A DNA stretch of 64,000 nt from JANPLN01 sp041736155. Lineage in GTDB: Bacteria; Bdellovibrionota; Bdellovibrionia; Bdellovibrionales; JAGQZY01. This document shows positions 50,804 through 58,680 of the stretch, in pieces. A model generated the notes under the pieces. It searched no databases. It was not told the DNA's origin and saw only the letters and a list, made by a program, of their open reading frames with translations. The stretch lies in the NCBI GenBank assembly GCA_041736155.1, contig JBGSUL010000089.1:1-64000 (forward strand), given 5' to 3'. Positions within the stretch are counted from its first letter, which is position 1; the number at the start of each line of letters is the position of its first letter. The translations under genes and the position numbers were made by a program.

Positions 50804-52017
50804 AAGTTTTTGTCACCGGCATGGGATGTATCTCCTCTCTCGGCAATACGCCCGACGAACTCTACGCGTCTCTGCGCGGACAAAGTAGCGCATCGCAGTT
50901 TTATCCTGAGTGGCAAAAATTAAATGGTTTACACGCGCATTTAGGAGCGCCCGCCCATTCTTACGATGTAAAAAGTCTCCCGCGCACAGTGCGCAGAACT
51001 ATGTCCCGTATGTCGGAAATGGCCAGCCTCGCCACTTTGCAAGCCCTGCAACAAGCTCAACTCACACTGACGCCTTCTTCGCGTACACTTTTAATTTTAG
51101 GATCCACCACCGGCAGTCCCGAAACCATGCAAGCTTACTTTAAGTTAATGGAAGATCGTGGCGGCCCCGAAGGGCAAGTCTCCACCTCTTTTTTTAAAAT
51201 CATGAATCACTCGGTGGCTGCCAACGTCGGCGCCGCTTTGCAATTCAAAGGCCCCTACCTCTCGCCGAGCACCGCCTGCTCCACCTCTTCGCAAGCCATG
51301 ATTTTAGGTTGGGAGCTATTGCAAACCGGACTCTATGATTGCGTGATTGCTGGCGGTGCAGATGAGATGAGCCCCCTCACGTCGGCGATTTTTGATATTG
51401 TTTTTGCCGCCTCGAGAAAGTTCAACGAAACTCCCCAACAAAGTCCGCGCCCTTTTGATCAAGAGCGCGATGGTTTGGTGGTCTCCGAAGGTGCCGGCGT
51501 AGTTGTTCTTGAAACCGAAGACCATATGCTCAAAAGAAAAACCCGAGCCCTGGCAGAGCTGGCTGGGGGTGCCTATGTGGCCGATTGCAGTCATATGAGC
51601 CAAAGTCATAAAGAAGCCATGCTCATCACCATGAACGAGGCCCTTAACCGTGCGAAATTACCGGTTCATTCTGTGGATTACGTCAATGCCCACGCCACCG
51701 GCACTATGCAAGGCGACATTGAGGAAGCTCAGGCCATTGGCGCCATCTTTGGCTCGCAAGTGCCTATCAGTAGCCTCAAAGGACATATGGGACATAGTCT
51801 TGCCGCCTGCGGGGCTCTTGAAGCTATTGCTTGCATAAAAATGATGGAAATGGCAGAAATAATCCCTACAAAAAACCTGCACAAAATCGATCCATTTTGT
51901 GGCGGTGCTATGTTGTTAAAAGAAGGACCTCCACTCAAACAAAAGGTTACGACGGTGATGAGTAACAATTTTGCTTTCGGTGGTATGAACACAAGTTTTG
52001 TCCTTAAAACTGTTTAA
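50800..52017 (+). CDS. Beta-ketoacyl-ACP synthase II-type (aryl-polyene elongation)
   Basis: The 405-residue KS has Cys160 in LSPSTACSTSSQAMILG and the two histidines in NAHATGTMQGDIEEA and SSLKGHMGHSLAACGALEA. It also has the C-terminal NNFAFGGMNTSFVL. It is the most canonical FabF-like KS in the cluster and a good candidate for the main elongation enzyme (ApeO-like), with the Cys-less protein at 38334-39107 as partner. It overlaps the oxidoreductase upstream and is 16 bp from the ACP gene. Confidence 0.9.
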   Translation: MKVFVTGMGCISSLGNTPDELYASLRGQSSASQFYPEWQKLNGLHAHLGAPAHSYDVKSLPRTVRRTMSRMSEMASLATLQALQQAQLTLTPSSRTLLILGSTTGSPETMQAYFKLMEDRGGPEGQVSTSFFKIMNHSVAANVGAALQFKGPYLSPSTACSTSSQAMILGWELLQTGLYDCVIAGGADEMSPLTSAIFDIVFAASRKFNETPQQSPRPFDQERDGLVVSEGAGVVVLETEDHMLKRKTRALAELAGGAYVADCSHMSQSHKEAMLITMNEALNRAKLPVHSVDYVNAHATGTMQGDIEEAQAIGAIFGSQVPISSLKGHMGHSLAACGALEAIACIKMMEMAEIIPTKNLHKIDPFCGGAMLLKEGPPLKQKVTTVMSNNFAFGGMNTSFVLKTV

Positions 52018-52033
52018 AGTTGGAGTGCTTGCC

Positions 52034-52312
52034 ATGACCGAAAAAGAGATCGTTGCCAAGATCAACGACGTTCTTTGTACTGGATTCGAATTAGACAGCG
52101 CACTGTTAAAACCAGAGGCCCGTTTAAAAGAAGATCTCCAATTAGATAGTTTAGATGCCGTCGATATGCTTGTTTATCTCGAAGAAAATTTTAAAATCCA
52201 AGTGGAAGGTGAACGCCTCACCGAAATCAAAGTTCTGGGTGATGTTTACAAACTGGTGACTGACGTTTTATTGAGTACGAAGGCCGATACGCAATTGAGC
52301 GAAAACATCTAA
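52034..52312 (+). CDS. Acyl carrier protein (aryl-polyene pathway, second ACP)
   Basis: The 92-residue ACP starts at the ATG at 52034 with GGAG 8 nt upstream. The phosphopantetheine site is Ser39 in EDLQLDSLDAVDMLVYLEE. Two ACPs (compare ApeE/ApeF) are usual for aryl-polyene clusters, one possibly loading the starter and the other the extender. Its 3' end overlaps by 45 bp the convergent dehydratase gene. Confidence 0.9.
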   Translation: MTEKEIVAKINDVLCTGFELDSALLKPEARLKEDLQLDSLDAVDMLVYLEENFKIQVEGERLTEIKVLGDVYKLVTDVLLSTKADTQLSENI

Positions 52313-52591
52313 GTTATTTGTGTCTTTCCAAACAACCTGCCACAAGTTTTGTGTAGTGTTTATGAGTGTAACTTCCAAGTTAATGGTCGAATTCGGCCGC
52401 ACAGGTTGTGAAAACTTGGCATCCACCACTTCCTGCAGTTCCATATTTTGTGGGGCTTGCGATCTTTTTAAAAAATCCACACTGAGATCTATAATGGCCA
52501 CCGCTGGAAGTACCGGGTTATGAGGAAAGTGTCCGTCAAAATAAAAAAGATCGGCGGGAATAGTGATTTGCGTGGTCATATCACCTTTCAT
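52268..52591 (-). CDS. Hotdog-fold dehydratase, ApeI/FabZ-like, encoded antisense inside the pigment operon
   Basis: The 107-residue protein has the FabZ-type helix signature YFDGHFPHNPVLPAVAIIDLS, with His in GHFP, and strands compatible with a hotdog fold. It would dehydrate beta-hydroxyacyl-ACP. It is the only minus-strand gene between 48.5 and 58.6 kb, convergent with the ACP gene (45-bp overlap) and divergent from the next KS (23-bp gap). AAGGA lies 6 nt before the ATG at 52591. The catalytic Glu/Asp on the central helix is not obvious, since VVDAKFSQPVRPN follows the helix; activity is likely but unproven. Confidence 0.78.
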   Translation of the reverse strand: MKGDMTTQITIPADLFYFDGHFPHNPVLPAVAIIDLSVDFLKRSQAPQNMELQEVVDAKFSQPVRPNSTINLEVTLINTTQNLWQVVWKDTNNLDVFAQLRIGLRTQ

Positions 52592-52614
52592 AACAAATCC
52601 TTATTGGGCTGTCT

Positions 52615-53736
52615 ATGTGGCTCGTAGCTTACGGCGCCGCCACCTCCGCTGGCCCCACGTCCACGCATCTGTGGAATCAGCTCGCACGCGGTGCCAATTC
52701 GTCATGCCCGATTCCCTTGCAGCTTCTTAAAAACAAACCAGATGTTCTCCCTGATTATCGTATTCATCTGCGCCTGGATCTGCCCGTCACTCTGACCCAT
52801 CGGCAGCGTCTTTTGCACCTACTGCAAGAAGCGTGGAGCGAAGTGTGCGGAAAAATTTCGCCGCAGGATTTTCATGCGCGCATGGGAATTATTTTTACCA
52901 GCACCAAAGGGTTTGCCGAAGATTTTGTGTGGAAATCAGATTCTTTTGTCGATGGTCTTACTCCGCTTCTGCACGATTTTATCAAAGAGCAGAAACTGGC
53001 GCCGCAGGAAACGCTGGTCCTCAGCGAAGCTTGCTCATCCGTTGCCGCCGCCGTGACCATGGCCGAAGAGTGGTTGAATTTAGAGATGGTAGATCATGTA
53101 TTGGTGTTGAGTTGTGATAGCATCGGTGAGTTTGTGATTCGCGGTTTTCACAGTTTACACGCTCTCACTCCCCGCTCTCAAGCTCAGCCCTTTGATAAAG
53201 AGCGGCTTGGGCTACAACTGGGAGAAGCGGCGGCGGTGTTGTTGCTGTCAAAAAAGATTCCTGGTCCATCGATGATTTCGGCAAAAATCTGCTGCGAGGG
53301 CGTGGCCGCCACTCGGCCCGATCGTCATGGGCGCAGCTTGCAAACAGCGTTGAGCCAGGTGATTGGCGACAAGGCGCTGCCGGTGCTGATCATCGCCCAT
53401 GGTACCGGAACGGTGATCAACGATGTCACCGAAGACTCGGTTTTTCAAAATATCTATAGCCAAAAATCAGCACCCCCACCGTCTGTCACCTCTTTGAAGT
53501 GGAGTATTGGCCATACCTTGGCGGTCAGCTGCGCGCTGGATATTATTGCTGCGCAAGAATGTCTTACCCATGGACGCGCCTTTGCACTCGCGCAAACCCA
53601 AACGGTGGATGAGACTTTTCGCTCGAATTATCTTTTAAAAACCTGGGAAAAGCCCCTTTCTGCTGTTTTGGTTTCTTCACTAGGCTTCGGCGGCGTCCAT
53701 GGTGGCGTTTACCTGCAAAGGAGCCCTGATGTTTAA
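52615..53736 (+). CDS. Divergent beta-ketoacyl synthase of the pigment cluster
   Basis: The 373-residue protein keeps the KS triad, Cys140 in LVLSEACSSVAAAVTMAEE and the two His in IIAHGTGTVINDV and LKWSIGHTLAVS. The surroundings differ from FabF and the N-terminus is shortened (MWLVAYGAATSAGPTS). It may be the ApeR-like KS with a specialised initiation or accessory role. It starts 23 bp from the divergent dehydratase gene and overlaps the next gene. Confidence 0.82.
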   Translation: MWLVAYGAATSAGPTSTHLWNQLARGANSSCPIPLQLLKNKPDVLPDYRIHLRLDLPVTLTHRQRLLHLLQEAWSEVCGKISPQDFHARMGIIFTSTKGFAEDFVWKSDSFVDGLTPLLHDFIKEQKLAPQETLVLSEACSSVAAAVTMAEEWLNLEMVDHVLVLSCDSIGEFVIRGFHSLHALTPRSQAQPFDKERLGLQLGEAAAVLLLSKKIPGPSMISAKICCEGVAATRPDRHGRSLQTALSQVIGDKALPVLIIAHGTGTVINDVTEDSVFQNIYSQKSAPPPSVTSLKWSIGHTLAVSCALDIIAAQECLTHGRAFALAQTQTVDETFRSNYLLKTWEKPLSAVLVSSLGFGGVHGGVYLQRSPDV

Positions 53737-54187
53737 CCTCACTCAGTGGCAACATCCGCTAGAAACTTTACCCACCTCGCCTCCTGAGTGGGCCTCTTTG
53801 GTGGAGCGCTGGTACCAGCTCGACGCTCCTTCCTATCTGCTTTGCCAAAGCTACTGGGAGTCTAAAAGCAAGCTGACAGCCCCCCCTGACCTGATCCTCC
53901 TCAATAGCCCACAAACCTCCTTTGTGACCGACAGGGCCTTCTGTCAAACTCTCAGCCCTTCGAAGTTTGTTCACACCTTGCCCAACGTACGGAGCTCGGC
54001 CCTTTTACAGCTTCTGGAGTGGCGAGGCCCTCTCTTTTCTTTTGTTGACGAGAAGGCAAAAATTTTAAAGTATGCAGAAAATGTTTTAAACAAGACTCCG
54101 GTGAGTCGAATTTGGGTTCTCCAAGTAATGGAACAGCCTGTGTTGAAAGTAGATTGGTGTGTCTATGAGAAAAAAAATACTCATTGA
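53729..54187 (+). CDS. Short ketosynthase-like fragment protein, no active site
   Basis: I start at 53729 (MFNLTQWQHP) because AAAGGAG lies 5 nt upstream; it overlaps the upstream KS. The 152-residue protein contains LSPSKFVHTLPNVRSSALLQLLEWRGPLFSF, like the KS segment S/P-x-x-F-P-x-T-L-P-N before the nucleophile elbow. The expected Cys, His and second half are absent. It is probably a degenerate KS-type subunit or interaction module rather than an enzyme. Small beta-ketoacyl-synthase-like proteins are known in aryl-polyene clusters. Confidence 0.65.
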   Translation: MFNLTQWQHPLETLPTSPPEWASLVERWYQLDAPSYLLCQSYWESKSKLTAPPDLILLNSPQTSFVTDRAFCQTLSPSKFVHTLPNVRSSALLQLLEWRGPLFSFVDEKAKILKYAENVLNKTPVSRIWVLQVMEQPVLKVDWCVYEKKNTH

Positions 54188-55757
54188 TAATCAACGACTA
54201 ACGTTGAAGAGTTTTATTGATTATTCCGTTGCTGCGACCGACGATTCCACTGATTCAGAAGTGTCTTTTTCTCCGACAACTTTAGAAAATGCCCAAGCGT
54301 CGCACATGCAACTCCTTCAACTCATCGAAAACAACACACCTCTTTATGGCGTCACTACCGGTTTTGGCGACAGCAGTCAGCGCAGTCTGCATGCCCATCA
54401 ATCCGAAGAGTTGCAGAAAAATTTAATCAATTATCTTTCTTGCGGCACGGGTCCCTACTTATCAGAAGAAGTGTGTCGAGCTATTTTATTAGCGCGACTG
54501 AAATCTCTCAGTCGAGGTTACTCGGGCATTCGCCCACAACTTCTTGAACAAATGCGTTTGTATCTCAATAACAATTGGATTCCCGCCATCCGCTCCGAAG
54601 GTTCGCTCGGCGCCAGCGGTGACTTAGTACCGTTGGCGGCCATCGCGCAGTGTTTGCAGGGACAAGGTACGGTCTATGTGCAAGGAAAACTCACCGACGT
54701 TGCGCCTTTGCTCAAACAACAAAACCAAACCGGCATTGCACTTTTTGCCAAAGAAGGTTTGGCTCTGGTGAACGGTACATCGGCTATGGTCGGAGCCGCG
54801 AGCATTAACTATTCCCATATCCGTCGTTTGTTCGATCTTCATATGGTGGCCTCCACGTGGACCTGTCTCGCCTTGGGCGGACGCCGAGAAGCCTTTGGTC
54901 CGCTGGTCAATTCCGTAGCGGCTCAGCACTCTGGCCAAGCTCTGGTGGCAAAAACCATTTCTACTTTTCTCGAACAACAAAATTATCAAAATAAACCGTT
55001 GCAAACGATTGCCCGTGTGAATGATCTGTTGGAACAACCGGTACAGGATAAATACTCTTTGCGATGTGTTCCGCAAATTCTCGGACCCGTGCAAGAAACC
55101 CTGGCGCTGTGTGAGCGTTGGCTAGAAGACGAACTCAACTCCACCAGTGACAATCCACTGATTTCTGCCGAAGGTGATTTAGCTAACGGAGGAAATTTTT
55201 ATGGCGGATACATTGCGCACGCCATGGACTATCTTAAGATCTGTCTTGTGCAAATGGCCGATTTGGCCGATCGCCAGTTGATTCAAATTATGGATGAAAA
55301 ATCCAACCGTGGTCTGCCTTCTAATCTGGTCGATTGGGATGGACTTCCTCCGAGTGATCGACATTTGCATCATGGTCTCAAAGGACTGCATCAGAGTGCT
55401 TCAGCCATCACTTCGGAAATTGCCGCACTCAGTTTAGCAAACAGTATTTTTTCTCGATCTGCCGAAAGCCACAACCAAGATAAAGTGAGTTTGGGCATGA
55501 GTGCCGCTAATCAGTGCCAGTGGATGATTGAAAAATCCTACACAGTACTCACGCTGCATCTGATTTGTCTCGCGCAAGCTTTAGATCTGCGCGGTGTTCA
55601 ACTGACGAGTGCACCTCTGCGCGACGTTTATGAAGTCATTCGCAAGCATGTGCCCTTCTGCAAAAAGGATACAGCTCTGCAAGAACCCATTCTCAACCTT
55701 ACAAACCATTTAAAAACATTTAATTTAATTCAAGGAATACAAAATGAAAAACTTTGA
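54165..55757 (+). CDS. Aromatic amino-acid ammonia-lyase (MIO enzyme; Tyr/Phe type likely)
   Basis: The 530-residue protein deaminates an aromatic amino acid to the aryl-acrylic acid that primes polyene synthesis. The MIO cofactor would form from Ala150-Ser151-Gly152 in GSLGASGDLVPLA, and the catalytic Tyr61 lies in LYGVTTGFGD. In the selectivity position I read Tyr90-Leu91 (QKNLINYLSCGTG), where bacterial TALs have His-Leu, PALs Phe-Leu and histidine ammonia-lyases Ser-His. The Leu argues against histidine. The ATG at 54165 is preferred over a GTG two codons upstream. It overlaps the KS-like gene and the halogenase gene, so it is translated with them. Confidence 0.88.
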   Translation: MRKKILIDNQRLTLKSFIDYSVAATDDSTDSEVSFSPTTLENAQASHMQLLQLIENNTPLYGVTTGFGDSSQRSLHAHQSEELQKNLINYLSCGTGPYLSEEVCRAILLARLKSLSRGYSGIRPQLLEQMRLYLNNNWIPAIRSEGSLGASGDLVPLAAIAQCLQGQGTVYVQGKLTDVAPLLKQQNQTGIALFAKEGLALVNGTSAMVGAASINYSHIRRLFDLHMVASTWTCLALGGRREAFGPLVNSVAAQHSGQALVAKTISTFLEQQNYQNKPLQTIARVNDLLEQPVQDKYSLRCVPQILGPVQETLALCERWLEDELNSTSDNPLISAEGDLANGGNFYGGYIAHAMDYLKICLVQMADLADRQLIQIMDEKSNRGLPSNLVDWDGLPPSDRHLHHGLKGLHQSASAITSEIAALSLANSIFSRSAESHNQDKVSLGMSAANQCQWMIEKSYTVLTLHLICLAQALDLRGVQLTSAPLRDVYEVIRKHVPFCKKDTALQEPILNLTNHLKTFNLIQGIQNEKL

Positions 55758-56928
55758 TGTGATTATTATTGGTGGTGGTCCCTCAGGAAGTGTCGCCGCT
55801 TCTCATCTGGCTAAAAATGGAATTAACGTGGCTGTGATTGAGCGCGAAAACTTTCCGCGTTTTCATATCGGCGAATCTCTTCTTCCAGCCTCTATGCCCA
55901 TCTATAAAGAAATTGGGTTTTTCCCTAAATTAGCAGCCGGAAAATTTATCGAAAAATACGGTGCACGCTTTATTGATTATACCAATGACGACGAAATCTA
56001 TTTTGGTTTCGGAAATGGGTTTAACCCAGATATCCCTATGGCTTTTGAAGTGGAGCGCAGTGAGTTTGATAAAGATCTTTTGGATCATGCCAAAGAATGT
56101 GGCGCTATGGTTTTTCAACCCGAACGCGTAAAAGATGTAGAAGAGCACGCGGACTATTTAACCATCACGACCAACAAAGACCAGTACCAAGCCAAATATG
56201 TTTTGGATTGCACCGGGCGCGATGCTTTTTTAGGAAAAAAACAAGCGTTGCGTTCGGCCGACAAAGATCTGAATAACTTTGCGGTCTTTGCGCATTTTGT
56301 GGGTGTTCAACGTTACAGCGGAAAAAATGAAGGTGACATTACAGTGGGTCTCCTCCCCAACCGCTCATGGACTTGGATTATCCCATTTAAAGGTGAAAAA
56401 ACCTCGGTGGGTGTGGTGGCCTCATCGATCAATGTTCCTCCGGGCATGGATCTCAACGAGTACCTGGACACGCAACTGCGCCAAAGTCCGCGAGTGACTA
56501 ACATTATGAAAAATGCTGAGCGCACCATGGAAGTTACGACCATCGCCAACTACTCCCAAACTTGTTCTCAATATTACGGCGATCGTTGGATGATGTCGGG
56601 TGATGCTTCGACGTTTTTAGATCCCATTTTCTCATCCGGCGTGCACGTCGGTTCGCAATCCAGTCTTTTTGCGGCGAAAACCTTGATTCAAGCTCTGCAA
56701 AAGAATTTGAAAATCACGGAGCAAGGACTGGGCGCCGATTATGAAGCGCAAGTGCGTAAAGGGATCGCTCGTTTTAAAAATTTGATCATGCTATTTTACA
56801 ATGGAAATTTTGTGACGCAGATGAAACAAACGTTGGAGCGCAAGAACATGCGCGAAGGTTTCACTTCGGCCGTTGCGGGCGATGTGTGGAATGATCGCAA
56901 TTTCCTTTTTGAAAAGGGTGTTTTGTAA
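55744..56928 (+). CDS. Flavin-dependent halogenase-like enzyme of the pigment cluster
   Basis: The 394-residue protein has the FAD-binding GGGPSGSVAA (residues 10-19) and the halogenase signature WxWxIP as WTWIIP (209-214). It also has the FxxPxxSxG motif as FLDPIFSSG (291-299), and a Lys (residue 71, EKYGARF) near the position of the catalytic lysine of phenol/pyrrole halogenases. These point to FADH2-dependent halogenation of the aryl ring, as for brominated xanthomonadins and chlorinated flexirubins. A geranylgeranyl-reductase-like reductase is the alternative. No flavin reductase partner lies in the cluster; an FMN reductase is encoded 5 kb away (62118-62663). Confidence 0.82.
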   Translation: MKNFDVIIIGGGPSGSVAASHLAKNGINVAVIERENFPRFHIGESLLPASMPIYKEIGFFPKLAAGKFIEKYGARFIDYTNDDEIYFGFGNGFNPDIPMAFEVERSEFDKDLLDHAKECGAMVFQPERVKDVEEHADYLTITTNKDQYQAKYVLDCTGRDAFLGKKQALRSADKDLNNFAVFAHFVGVQRYSGKNEGDITVGLLPNRSWTWIIPFKGEKTSVGVVASSINVPPGMDLNEYLDTQLRQSPRVTNIMKNAERTMEVTTIANYSQTCSQYYGDRWMMSGDASTFLDPIFSSGVHVGSQSSLFAAKTLIQALQKNLKITEQGLGADYEAQVRKGIARFKNLIMLFYNGNFVTQMKQTLERKNMREGFTSAVAGDVWNDRNFLFEKGVL

Positions 56929-58194
56929 GTGAGCGGATTTTCCGTTCACCTTTATAAGGGCTATCATTCGCCGCAACTGCCCACGCTGCTTACATCCTCG
57001 CTGGAGAAGCGCGAATTGTTTATTTTTTGCCCACCGTCACTCAACGATTTTTCGTTTGTGCAACTTCTCCCAGCGGGTGAGCTGGTTCTCCATGGTGAAT
57101 GGACTGCGCTGGAAAAACAACACCTGAGCGAGGTGCCTCGGCAGACACCTCCTTACCCACAAACTCCGATTTTGGGGCTCTTTACCAGCGGCACCAGTTC
57201 ACAAGGTTTAAAACTGGTGATGTATTCCATGGAAAACATCGAAGCCTCTCTTGCTGGAGTTCTGTCTTTTTTTGATGTGACAAGAATCAAAACTGTTTTT
57301 TGCTACCCACATCCTTTTCACACCTTTGGACTTCTGCTCGGTTACGTCAATGCGCTGATTCACCGCTGGAACTTTGTCACCCTTGACGGAAAATACTCCT
57401 CCTCCTTTCATCAAAAGTGGTTGGAAACTGTGAGCGAAAACACTCTCACTCTTGGTACCCCCACCCATTTTATTGATTTGCTTAAATTTGTACGAGAAAC
57501 CAAGAGTTCGCCACACCCTTCTTATTCATGTATCGTCGGTGGCGCACCGGTGCCGCCCTCACTCTGGCAAAACATTCATCGGCAACTTTTAATTCATCAA
57601 CCTTCGGTGGGCTATGGCTGTACCGAGGCTTCGCCAGCGCTGACCCACTTGCCGCCGGGAGTTTGCCCTGCCAATGACGGCCATGTGGGATTTGCTATTC
57701 CCCAGGTACAAATGGAATTAGCTCAGGATGGATTTTTATTTCGTGGACCTAATGTTTGCACGGCTTTTATTCAAAACGGTGTGTTGGAATTTCCTAGCGA
57801 GATTTTTATTCGCGATCAGCTACAACTTCATGCCGATGGCAGTTTTTCGTTTTTAGGGCGCAGTGATCTGGTTCTGAACCGCGGCGGCGAAAAATATTTA
57901 CTGGAAGAAATCGAGGCCTTTTTATTAAAGACGCTCGATCTGCGAGTGATTGCTCTCGCCACGCCCCATCCACGCCTCGGTCATGATTTAGGACTTTTGA
58001 TTGAAGAAAAAAAAGGATACGATCCCACCATGCACGGAAATATTCTCGAAGCTTTAATGACTCGCTACAAAGCGCGGTTTGATGATCGCTACTTTTTAAA
58101 AGTGGCAAGTCTGCCCACCAATCCGTCGGGCAAAATCCATCGCCGTGAAGCGCAGCAGATTTTCCACAGCCAGCTGCATGGAGGTACCGTATGA
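56929..58194 (+). CDS. AMP-dependent aryl-acyl-ACP/CoA synthetase (ApeH-like)
   Basis: The 421-residue ANL enzyme activates the aryl acid and would load it on an ACP. Motifs are LFTSGTSSQGLKLVMYS (P-loop), VGYGCTEASPAL, RSDLVLNRGGEKYLLEEIE (hinge with Asp) and NPSGKIHR with the C-terminal catalytic Lys. It is shorter than usual ANL proteins (about 500), with a trimmed N-terminal part, as in other aryl-polyene ligases. Start is GTG directly after the halogenase stop. Confidence 0.88.
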   Translation: MSGFSVHLYKGYHSPQLPTLLTSSLEKRELFIFCPPSLNDFSFVQLLPAGELVLHGEWTALEKQHLSEVPRQTPPYPQTPILGLFTSGTSSQGLKLVMYSMENIEASLAGVLSFFDVTRIKTVFCYPHPFHTFGLLLGYVNALIHRWNFVTLDGKYSSSFHQKWLETVSENTLTLGTPTHFIDLLKFVRETKSSPHPSYSCIVGGAPVPPSLWQNIHRQLLIHQPSVGYGCTEASPALTHLPPGVCPANDGHVGFAIPQVQMELAQDGFLFRGPNVCTAFIQNGVLEFPSEIFIRDQLQLHADGSFSFLGRSDLVLNRGGEKYLLEEIEAFLLKTLDLRVIALATPHPRLGHDLGLLIEEKKGYDPTMHGNILEALMTRYKARFDDRYFLKVASLPTNPSGKIHRREAQQIFHSQLHGGTV

Positions 58195-58640
58195 AACCCC
58201 TGTCGAGCGCTGAACTTTACCCCTACTTGACCCATCGCCCACCGATGGTATGGATTGACTCGGTCGTGGCCGTGGAAGAAGCCGCCGGTGCGACCTTAAC
58301 GCAACTTAAGCCGGATGGATATTACAGCACGGACGGCGTTTTTCGTCCCAGTTCTTTTGTTGAATTGATCGCACAGAGTTATGCCTTTACTTCTTTGGTG
58401 TATCTTCTTAACCAAAATACTCCACCGACATCGCAAAAAAATTATTTAGTGGCCATTAAAGATTTTAAGGTTCTTGCCACCAATCTCCCGCAAGCTCCGC
58501 AAGAAATCCGCACTGAAGTGCAACGCAAGAGAGTTTTTGGTCCCATCACTTTTATCTCCGGTCAATGCTATTGGGTCGATCAAAATCTCAATCGCCAACT
58601 CCTCGCCACCGGCGACTTGAAAGTCTTTAGCGAACAATAA
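58191..58640 (+). CDS. 3-hydroxyacyl-ACP dehydratase, ApeP/FabZ-like
   Basis: The 149-residue hotdog protein begins PYLTHRPPMVWIDSVVAVE, the HRxPM(L/V) type seen in FabA/ApeP-like dehydratases. It continues with a central helix FRPSSFVELIAQSYAFTS, whose Glu is in the place expected of the catalytic acid. With the gene at 52268-52591 it makes the dehydratase pair (ApeI/ApeP heterodimer in known systems). It overlaps the ligase by 4 bp and is the last clear pathway gene. Confidence 0.82.
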   Translation: MKPLSSAELYPYLTHRPPMVWIDSVVAVEEAAGATLTQLKPDGYYSTDGVFRPSSFVELIAQSYAFTSLVYLLNQNTPPTSQKNYLVAIKDFKVLATNLPQAPQEIRTEVQRKRVFGPITFISGQCYWVDQNLNRQLLATGDLKVFSEQ

Positions 58641-58680
58641 ACTCTAGACACTACAAAACTTCCATGCGAGCCTATTCACG

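Noticed and set aside
36455..58640. Classical flexirubin (dialkylresorcinol ester) cluster
   Set aside because: No DarA (aromatase-like) or DarB (KSIII-like) gene is visible; aryl-polyene genes with lipid/sugar acyltransferases fit better.
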